Shown: one piece after another, positions 55,147-61,735 of the stretch | Position numbering within the stretch: the stretch's first letter is position 1 | How the letters are laid out: every line of letters begins with the position of its first letter | Notes under the pieces: model-generated | Seen by the model: only the letters and a program-made list of their open reading frames with translations | What the model was told of the DNA's origin: nothing | Database searches by the model: none | Source of the DNA: Neptuniibacter pectenicola | GTDB lineage: Bacteria > Pseudomonadota > Gammaproteobacteria > Pseudomonadales > Balneatricaceae | DNA: 64,000 nt | Reading direction: 5' to 3' | Assembly (NCBI RefSeq): GCF_001597735.1 | Contig: NZ_LUTS01000006.1 | Coordinates: 124,001-188,000 of the forward strand | Position numbers and translations under genes: made by a program

Positions 55147-55172
55147 AAGCCCGGTTAAGTGCCGGGCTTTTT
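55147..55172 (+). terminator. Intrinsic terminator of the autotransporter gene
   Basis: AAGCCCGG (55147-55154), loop TTAAGTG, CCGGGCTT (55162-55169), then TTT. Confidence 0.9.
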
Positions 55173-55216
55173 AATGGGAAATATTTTATTACTTGAATGT
55201 AGAATAGGTAATCGAG

Positions 55217-56266
55217 ATGCGATGGGTAACACTTTTATTAACGCTGATCGTCAGTATCAACAGCGCTTTAGCGTCGCCGCTTGAAAATGGGCTCAAGAAA
55301 GCTTCTGAGGGTGACTTTAAAACGGCTGTTGAGTTATTAGAGCCGCTCGCTGAAACAGGTAATAGTGATGCTCAGTATAATTTAGGAGCGATTTATTATT
55401 CTGGAAAGTTGGGTGTTGCTAATCCCGCTAAAGCGATTAAATTGTTTAATACTGCTGCAGAGTCAGGTCATGTAGAGGCTGCTCATAATTTAGGTTATAT
55501 CTTTTACATGGGGGCAGGTGCTAAACGAGACCTTACTTTGGCGTTTAAGTGGTTTTCGCAAGCTGCCAGTGCCGGACATATAGAATCCCAAGTGAGTTTA
55601 GCCACCCTGTATGTGAATGGGCAGGGCGTAACGAAAGATATTAGTAAAGCGGCCAATTGGTTCGAGCGAGCAGCTGAAAAAGATAATATGCAGGCGGCTT
55701 ATAACTTGGGCATTATTTTTTCATCGGGTGAAGGTGTAGAAAAGGATTATCAAAAAGCGAAAAAGTGGCTCCTGCGTGTCGCTGAAAAGGGGCATGTTAA
55801 TGCGCAGTTCTATTTAGGGAATTTATACCTGAATGGACGGGGTGAAAAAGCGAACCCCGTTGTGGCAAAGCAGTGGTATAAAAAAGCAGCGAACGCTGGA
55901 CATGCTGAAGCACAATACGCGTTAGCTATGCTGGACTTTATTGGTATTGATGGACAGCCGGACTATGAGGCGGCGTTAGCTATGTTCCACAAATCGGCAA
56001 ACGGTTGGGATAGGAATGCACAGTATTATTTAGGCCATCAGTATTATTATGGACTAGGGGTGAAAAAAGATGCGATGGAAGCGTATAAATGGTTTGATTT
56101 GTCAGCAGCCAATGGACATGTAGGTGCACATTATATGCGTTCGATTGTGGCACATCACTTAACAGAAAAGCAGGTTGGTACTGCGCATAAGAATGCATTG
56201 CAGTGGTTTGATGCTAACCATGATAACCCGCACAAACATTATGATTTGAAGCCTCACAGCCATTAA
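55217..56266 (+). CDS. Secreted Sel1-repeat (SLR/TPR) protein
   Basis: 349 residues with a signal peptide (MRWVTLLLTLIVSINSALAS) and seven or eight Sel1-like repeats of about 36 residues, each with the AA...GH..AQY.LG..Y..G.G...D..KA..W pattern (for example AESGHVEAAHNLGYIFYMGA and AEKGHVNAQFYLGNLYLNG). Sel1 proteins are periplasmic or surface scaffolds in signalling and envelope processes. It lies 92 bases after the autotransporter on the same strand, but with a terminator between. Confidence 0.9.
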   Translation: MRWVTLLLTLIVSINSALASPLENGLKKASEGDFKTAVELLEPLAETGNSDAQYNLGAIYYSGKLGVANPAKAIKLFNTAAESGHVEAAHNLGYIFYMGAGAKRDLTLAFKWFSQAASAGHIESQVSLATLYVNGQGVTKDISKAANWFERAAEKDNMQAAYNLGIIFSSGEGVEKDYQKAKKWLLRVAEKGHVNAQFYLGNLYLNGRGEKANPVVAKQWYKKAANAGHAEAQYALAMLDFIGIDGQPDYEAALAMFHKSANGWDRNAQYYLGHQYYYGLGVKKDAMEAYKWFDLSAANGHVGAHYMRSIVAHHLTEKQVGTAHKNALQWFDANHDNPHKHYDLKPHSH

Positions 56267-56318
56267 GTTAATTCCGTTGTATGTGATTACCTGTTTGTAA
56301 CCACTAAAAAGCTTATAG

Positions 56319-56344
56319 AAACCAGCGTAACTGCTGGTTTTTTT
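56319..56344 (+). terminator. Terminator of the Sel1-repeat gene
   Basis: AAACCAGC (56319-56326), loop GTAACT, GCTGGTTT (56333-56340) and a T-run. Its stem is identical to that of the tRNA-Ala terminator at 27434. Confidence 0.88.
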
Positions 56345-56464
56345 GTTTATACCCCATCCCATTCATAGGGCGTCCCCCCCATAACCAAGCAGACGTGGGG
56401 GATATAGGTGTTAATAGAGAACTCGGTTTATTTAGGATGTTGATCGCTTGTATTTTGGCTGGGG

Positions 56465-56818
56465 TTAGAACGGAATATCATCATCGAAGGAGGTCTCTGG
56501 TGCGTAGTTATCAAATGGCGGTTGTTCTTGATTCATATGGCTATCAATAGAGGAGCCTGTTTCAACTTTCCAGGCTTGGAGGTTGTTGAAGTAACGGCCG
56601 TTATATTCCCGGCCACGAATATCAAAGGTAACGGTGACATCCTGACCCACTTGAAGGTTATCGAGTAAGCTCACCTTGTCTTGAACAAATTCAAGATTAA
56701 TCTCCTGCGGGTATTTACCATCTTCAACGATGACGACCATTTCGCGCTTAGTGAAACCGCTGTTAAATGTTTGAGGATCCTGAATTAATTTAACTTTACC
56801 TGATAACTCGTAAGCCAT
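56465..56818 (-). CDS. DUF3127 OB-fold protein with SSB-like C-terminal tail
   Basis: 117 residues. The body has the DUF3127 pattern: YELSGKVKLIQDPQTFNSGF then TKREMVVIVEDGKYPQEINLEF, VTVTFDIRGREYNG and YFNNLQAWKVE, a predicted OB fold. The last residues are SFDDDIPF, which is essentially the C-terminal tip of single-strand-binding protein (DFDDDIPF). In SSB that tip recruits repair and replication proteins. The protein probably binds single-stranded DNA or competes for SSB partners. ATG 56818 has AGGTAGG upstream. The gene is alone. Confidence 0.85.
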   Translation of the reverse strand: MAYELSGKVKLIQDPQTFNSGFTKREMVVIVEDGKYPQEINLEFVQDKVSLLDNLQVGQDVTVTFDIRGREYNGRYFNNLQAWKVETGSSIDSHMNQEQPPFDNYAPETSFDDDIPF

Positions 56819-57054
56819 TATTTCCTACCTTTAAGAAGACTATCGCAGCGATGAATTAAACCAGAAAAGAGGAACGATTACCTCAGATTCGATCTGTTTT
56901 TCACTGAATTATATAGTCACTGTTAGGCATATAACGTCGGAATCTCTATTTAGTTTCTCTTGGACGCTGTATCTATTTGCTAATAACGAATTGTATTAAT
57001 CATAGAATTTTTTGTTATAAATTTTCTCCATCATCTTCACTTAAACCAAACACT

Positions 57055-57070
57055 TGTTTAAGCTTAAACA
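57055..57070. promoter_or_regulatory. Perfect 16-bp palindrome upstream of yeiH
   Basis: TGTTTAAGCTTAAACA is self-complementary and lies about 130 bases before the YeiH start, in a 370-base gap that holds no gene. It is a candidate operator; I cannot name the factor. Confidence 0.5.
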
Positions 57071-57188
57071 GGTTCATGTGAACGATTCTTCATTGCTTAT
57101 CTGTAGTGGTAGCTTACGGCTTCTGCAAAATACTTAGCGGATGGGTAAACCTTTACGCCGTGATTTTGAAAATATGTTGGAGAATGTG

Positions 57189-58220
57189 ATGTCCCACATC
57201 GGAAAAAAAGCGCCTTTTTTTTATGGAGGTCGAATGGCCGGGTTTCGTCAAATCCTCCCCGGCTTTTTGCTTTGCATGGTTGTGGGGATGGCTGCGAGTT
57301 TTGTGTCGGAACATTATGGTGGGCCGACGATTTTGTATGCGCTGTTGATAGGTATGTCTTTGAACTACCTCTCCTTGGAAGGCCGCTGTGTATCGGGTAT
57401 TCAGTTTTCTGCTAAGTCTGTATTACGCTTTGGGATTGCTCTTCTTGGCGCAAGGATTACCTTCGATCAGTTGTTAGGGTTGGGGGTTACACCGATTGCT
57501 ATTGTCTTAGTGGGGGTGCCTGCAACACTTATGTTTGGGGTGCTGTGTGGGCGGTGGCTTAAATTGAGCCCGTCACAAAGTATTTTGTCCGGTGCATCGG
57601 TTGGTATCTGCGGGGCATCTGCGGCCTTAGCGGTTTCTGCGGTACTGCCCGAGGATAAAGATGCCGAGCGGAACCTTATTTTTACGGTTATCTGTGTTAC
57701 TGCGTTGAGTACGGTGACAATGATCGCTTATCCATTACTGGTGACCGAGCTTGGGTTAACAACATCAGAAAGTGGTATTTTTCTTGGTGCCACTATCCAT
57801 GATGTTGCGCAAGTAGTGGGGGCCGGTTATATGATGTCTGATGATGTTGGCGATGTGGCGACCTTTACTAAACTGCTTCGGGTCGCGCTATTGGTGCCGG
57901 TAGTCATTGTCTTATCGCTTTTGTTTGCTCGCCAAGGTGTTGAGCGAAAGCGGGGGCGCTTATCGCTACCACTGCCGGGTTTTTTACTCGCCTTTATGCT
58001 GATTGTTATTATTAATAGCATGGGAGCTATACCTACCGTCGTATTAGGCGGTATGACTGAATTGTCACGTTGGTGCTTAATTATTGCGATGGTGGGGTTA
58101 GGCATGAAAGCATCCTTTAAGGAGCTTTCATTAATGGGCTGGAAACCTATTGCCCTGATGGTGGCAGAAACGATATTTTTAGCTATTTTGGTCGCTATTT
58201 GGCTGTTTTCAGTACGCTGA
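57189..58220 (+). CDS. YeiH-family putative sulfate exporter
   Basis: About 343 residues with ten or so transmembrane helices. Family blocks are LRFGIALLGARITFDQL, LSGASVGICGASAALAVSAV and IFLGATIHDVAQVVGAGYMM (PF03601, YeiH / cysteine-induced exporter). Members are thought to export sulfate or sulfite-like anions or taurine catabolites. The start is uncertain: ATG 57189 has GGAG 6 bases upstream, ATG 57234 has GGAGG 4 bases upstream, and the frame is open to 57141. The convergent neighbour is an Lrp regulator. Confidence 0.85.
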   Translation: MSHIGKKAPFFYGGRMAGFRQILPGFLLCMVVGMAASFVSEHYGGPTILYALLIGMSLNYLSLEGRCVSGIQFSAKSVLRFGIALLGARITFDQLLGLGVTPIAIVLVGVPATLMFGVLCGRWLKLSPSQSILSGASVGICGASAALAVSAVLPEDKDAERNLIFTVICVTALSTVTMIAYPLLVTELGLTTSESGIFLGATIHDVAQVVGAGYMMSDDVGDVATFTKLLRVALLVPVVIVLSLLFARQGVERKRGRLSLPLPGFLLAFMLIVIINSMGAIPTVVLGGMTELSRWCLIIAMVGLGMKASFKELSLMGWKPIALMVAETIFLAILVAIWLFSVR

Positions 58221-58248
58221 ACAGCCTGTATCTATAGCCTTATTAAGG

Positions 58249-58728
58249 CTATTTACTCAAGTGGCTTAGATCAAACGCTGTTTTGTTGATAGGCTGTCGC
58301 ATAATAAAGTTTGTGATAATCGAGTTTACCCCCTCTATGGCGGTGAGCTTGTCTAGCAACAGTTGTTGGTAGTGATCTAGGTCGCGGGTGACGACTTTTA
58401 GCATGTAGTCCGATTGGCTGCCAGTAATGAGGTAGCACTCCATCACTTCGGGAATAAGAGCAACACCGCTCTCAAAAATTTTCAGCTGCTCCTTGGTTTG
58501 CCTTTCGAGTGATATCTGCACCAGTACGGTCATAGGTAAACCGATCTTCTTTTGATCTAAAACGACAATATGTTTGGCGATAAAACCGCTGTTTTCTAAC
58601 TGTTTCACCCGCCTGCCACAGGGTGTTTGTGAAAGACCCACGGCATCTGCTAGCTCTGCGATACTGATTCGTGCATCTTGCTGGATTTTCTCCAATATTT
58701 TCCGATCGATCTTATCTAGCTTATGCAT
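58249..58728 (-). CDS. Lrp/AsnC-family transcriptional regulator
   Basis: 159 residues with an N-terminal HTH (DKIDRKILEKIQQDARISIA, ELADAVGLSQTPCGRRVKQLE) and a C-terminal RAM ligand domain (VMECYLITGSQSDYMLKVVT). Lrp proteins sense amino acids. It is divergent from the stand-alone aceE at 58998, with an array of TTAGCAT-type half sites between, so it probably controls that gene. The layout matches mdeR/mdeB of Pseudomonas putida methionine catabolism, where the Lrp protein MdeR adjoins an E1-like gene. Confidence 0.92.
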   Translation of the reverse strand: MHKLDKIDRKILEKIQQDARISIAELADAVGLSQTPCGRRVKQLENSGFIAKHIVVLDQKKIGLPMTVLVQISLERQTKEQLKIFESGVALIPEVMECYLITGSQSDYMLKVVTRDLDHYQQLLLDKLTAIEGVNSIITNFIMRQPINKTAFDLSHLSK

Positions 58729-58814
58729 GGTGGCATCTCTGGTGTGTGCAAATCTGTTTGTTTCTGTTGGCGGGTGAGTGCGGTGTTTTGAGCACGTCGA
58801 GCCCTTTGTTGAAA

Positions 58815-58868
58815 TTTAGCATAGTGTTTAGCATTATAATATTTTTAAATATTGAATTTAAATGCTAA
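58815..58868. promoter_or_regulatory. Lrp-type operator array between lrp and aceE-like genes
   Basis: TTTAGCAT occurs at 58815-58822 and 58827-58834; the inverse AATGCTAA is at 58861-58868. Between them is AATATTT-TT-AAATATT (58838-58853). Such AT-rich spaced inverted sites are typical of Lrp/AsnC regulators. Confidence 0.5.
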
Positions 58869-58997
58869 CTAATGCAAATAAATTAGATTTAATCTTCAGT
58901 TTTATGTCTATTATGTAGTTTATTTGGCCATTTTCGCTAAGCGGCCTGTGCTATCCTTTTTGCTATATAAAAATGTATTTAAGCGTAGGTAGCGGTT

Positions 58998-61670
58998 ATG
59001 AATAATATCAACACTCTGCATGATTATGATGCGGAAGAGATCGCCTTAGAGAATACCGACTGGATAGAGGCTTTAGACTATATTCGGCAGGAACAAGGTG
59101 AGAATCGTAGCCGTGAGATGTTACGTTTATTGCAAGACCACCTCCTTAAACAGGGGATCAGTTTAGCAGAGGCCACATTAAATACGTCTTATCGCAACAC
59201 CATTTCACCCCATCAGCAGCCCGGCTATCCCGGTGATATTGCTATGGAGCAGCGGATTGAAAATATTATCCGTTGGAATGCGATGGCGATGGTGCTTAAT
59301 GCCAATGAAAATAACACAGGGGTAGGTGGTCATATCGCTACCTATCAATCGGCAGCGACTGCACTTGAGGTGGGTTTTAATCACTGGTTCCGTAAACGCA
59401 CAGCGGAGTACGGCGGTGATATTTTGATGGTGCAAGCGCACGCGGCACCGGGTATTTATGCCCGAGGTTATCTTGAAAACCGCTTAACCGAGCAGCAGGT
59501 GAATAATTTTAGGCGTGAGCTAAAAGAGGGGGGCGGGCTGCCGTCTTATCCTCACCCTCGACGATTACCCGGTTTTTGGCAATTACCTACGGCGTCAATG
59601 GGGCTGTCGACCCCTTCGGCTATCTACCAAGCTCGGTTTATGAAGTACTTAGAAAACCGAGGGTTAAAGCCCGATAACGGCGGTAAAGTGTGGTGCTTTA
59701 TTGGTGATGGCGAATCGGATGAGCCGGAGGTTTTAGGCACGATTAATATGGCCACGCGAGAGGATTTAGATAATCTGGTCATGGTGGTTAATTGTAATCT
59801 TCAGCGTTTAGATGGCCCGGTACGTGGTAACGGTAAAATCATTCAGGAGTTGGAACGTAGCTACCGTGGTGCGGGCTGGAATGTGATTAAAGTGATCTGG
59901 GGGAGTGAGTGGGATGAGCTTTTCTCCCGTGACCGTGATGGCTTGCTTCAAGCGCGAATGGATCGGGCAGTTGATGGTGATTACCAGTTTTACACGGTTT
60001 CCGATGGGCCGACGGTACGGGCACATTGGACCGATGGTGATGAGCGTTTAGCCGCATTGATGAAAACCTTAAATGATGACGAGATCCGCGTTATTCGTCG
60101 AGGAGGGCATGACCGTAAAAAACTCAACGCTGCATTTGAGCGGGCGAGTGAAAGTGTCGGTAAGCCTACAGTTATTTTGATAAAGACCGTTAAAGGTGAG
60201 GGGATGGGCGCGTCCGCCGAAGGGCAAAATACGGCGCACCAAAAGAAACAGTTGAGTGCAGATGAGCGTATCGCTATTGGTAAACGGTTTGCGATTCCAC
60301 TCACTGATGAGCAGATGGCAAACGCGACCCTCTATAAGCCCGAAGAGAACAGCCCAGAAGCGCTGTATCTACATCAGCATCGACAAGCATTGGGCGGTTA
60401 CTTACCTGCACGGGAGGTGACTTGCCCGCCGTTGATCGCGCCGCCGCTGAGTTTATTCAGCGCCGCATTAAAAGGGAGTGAACGACAGCAATCAACCACG
60501 ATGGCATTTGTGCGTATGTTGGCGACACTGCTTAAAGATAAAGAGATTGGCCGTTATATTGTTCCGATTGTGCCTGATGAGGCGCGAACGTTTGGTATGG
60601 AGTCCTTGTTTAAGCAGTTTGGTATCTACTCCAGTGAGGGGCAAAAATATAAACCGGTAGATGCCAGTTCATTGCTGCCCTATAAAGAAGCAAAGGATGG
60701 TCAGTTATTACAAGAGGGTATCTGTGAAGCCGGTGCTATGGCCTCGTTCTTAGCGGCAGGCACCGCCTATGCTAATTTTGCTGTACCCATGATACCGTTT
60801 TATATCTTCTACTCTATCTTTGGCTTTCAGCGAGTCGGTGACATGATATGGAGCTGTGCTGATGCTATGGCAAAAGGTTTTCTTATTGGCGGTACAGCCG
60901 GTCGTACAACGTTAAATGGTGAAGGGTTGCAGCATCAAGATGGGCACTCCCATGTGGTTGCGGCGACGGTCCCTAATATGCGCAGTTATGATCCAGCGTT
61001 TGCGTATGAGTTAGCGGTTATTGTGCGTGATGGCATTGAGCGTATGTACCAAAATGGCGAAAACATCTTTTATTATTTGACCTTGTATAACCAGAACTAT
61101 GCTATGCCGCCGATGCCTGAAGGCGTGGAAGAGGGGATCATCAATGGGATGTACCGTTATCAGTCCAGTGACTTAGCCGGACATAAGGTGCATCTGTTAG
61201 GTAGTGGTAGTTTGATGCAGGAGGTGTTGCAGGCTGCGGATATATTGCAGGGCTTTGATTGTAGTGTCGATATTTGGAGCGTGACCAGCTATAACGAGTT
61301 GTTGCGTCAGGCTCAGCAGACGGAGCGCCAGAACATGTTGACGCCAGAGACACCGAGTCAAAATTATATTGAGCAGCTGATGGGGAATGAAAACGGTGTC
61401 GTGGTTGCGTGCAGTGACTATATGAAATCACTCCCGATGGGCATTTCGAGTTGGTTTACCCAGCCATTTATTGCGTTAGGGACGGATGGTTTTGGCCTGA
61501 GTGAGACGCGGGATGATCTGCGTAACCACTTTGAAGTCGATGCCCGTTATATCGCTTGGGCTGCGCTGACGCGGTTGTATCGCGAGGGGGCGTTAGGTTT
61601 GGATACATTGCAACGCGCACGGTTGGAACTCAATATTCCAGAATCGAAAACAAACCCCGCTTCGTTGTGA
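58998..61670 (+). CDS. Homodimeric pyruvate dehydrogenase-type E1 component (AceE / MdeB-like)
   Basis: Thiamine-diphosphate enzyme of 890 residues. The TPP motif starts with GDGESDEPEVLG near residue 237 and ends about 30 residues on with VVNCNLQRLDGPVRGN. ENNTGVGGHIATYQSAATAL, HAAPGIYARGYLENRLT, and the C-terminal half with GEGLQHQDGHSHV are full AceE features. It decarboxylates a 2-oxo acid and loads the acyl group onto E2. No aceF or lpd follows; the next gene is convergent and unrelated. With its Lrp neighbour it resembles MdeB, a 2-oxobutyrate dehydrogenase E1, more than the housekeeping aceE. The AceE family call is certain; the substrate is inferred. Confidence 0.93.
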   Translation: MNNINTLHDYDAEEIALENTDWIEALDYIRQEQGENRSREMLRLLQDHLLKQGISLAEATLNTSYRNTISPHQQPGYPGDIAMEQRIENIIRWNAMAMVLNANENNTGVGGHIATYQSAATALEVGFNHWFRKRTAEYGGDILMVQAHAAPGIYARGYLENRLTEQQVNNFRRELKEGGGLPSYPHPRRLPGFWQLPTASMGLSTPSAIYQARFMKYLENRGLKPDNGGKVWCFIGDGESDEPEVLGTINMATREDLDNLVMVVNCNLQRLDGPVRGNGKIIQELERSYRGAGWNVIKVIWGSEWDELFSRDRDGLLQARMDRAVDGDYQFYTVSDGPTVRAHWTDGDERLAALMKTLNDDEIRVIRRGGHDRKKLNAAFERASESVGKPTVILIKTVKGEGMGASAEGQNTAHQKKQLSADERIAIGKRFAIPLTDEQMANATLYKPEENSPEALYLHQHRQALGGYLPAREVTCPPLIAPPLSLFSAALKGSERQQSTTMAFVRMLATLLKDKEIGRYIVPIVPDEARTFGMESLFKQFGIYSSEGQKYKPVDASSLLPYKEAKDGQLLQEGICEAGAMASFLAAGTAYANFAVPMIPFYIFYSIFGFQRVGDMIWSCADAMAKGFLIGGTAGRTTLNGEGLQHQDGHSHVVAATVPNMRSYDPAFAYELAVIVRDGIERMYQNGENIFYYLTLYNQNYAMPPMPEGVEEGIINGMYRYQSSDLAGHKVHLLGSGSLMQEVLQAADILQGFDCSVDIWSVTSYNELLRQAQQTERQNMLTPETPSQNYIEQLMGNENGVVVACSDYMKSLPMGISSWFTQPFIALGTDGFGLSETRDDLRNHFEVDARYIAWAALTRLYREGALGLDTLQRARLELNIPESKTNPASL

Positions 61671-61675
61671 GAATG

Positions 61676-61715
61676 ATGCCCTAACCACAGCTCAACGGAG
61701 GTGTGATTAGGGCAT
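61676..61715. terminator. Bidirectional hairpin between the E1 gene and the DUF2126 gene
   Basis: ATGCCCTAACCACA (61676-61689) pairs with TGTGATTAGGGCAT (61702-61715): 14 bp with one wobble, 12-base loop. It lies between two convergent genes; T-runs are weak. Confidence 0.6.
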
Positions 61716-61735
61716 ACTAAGCGTTACTGCCGCTG

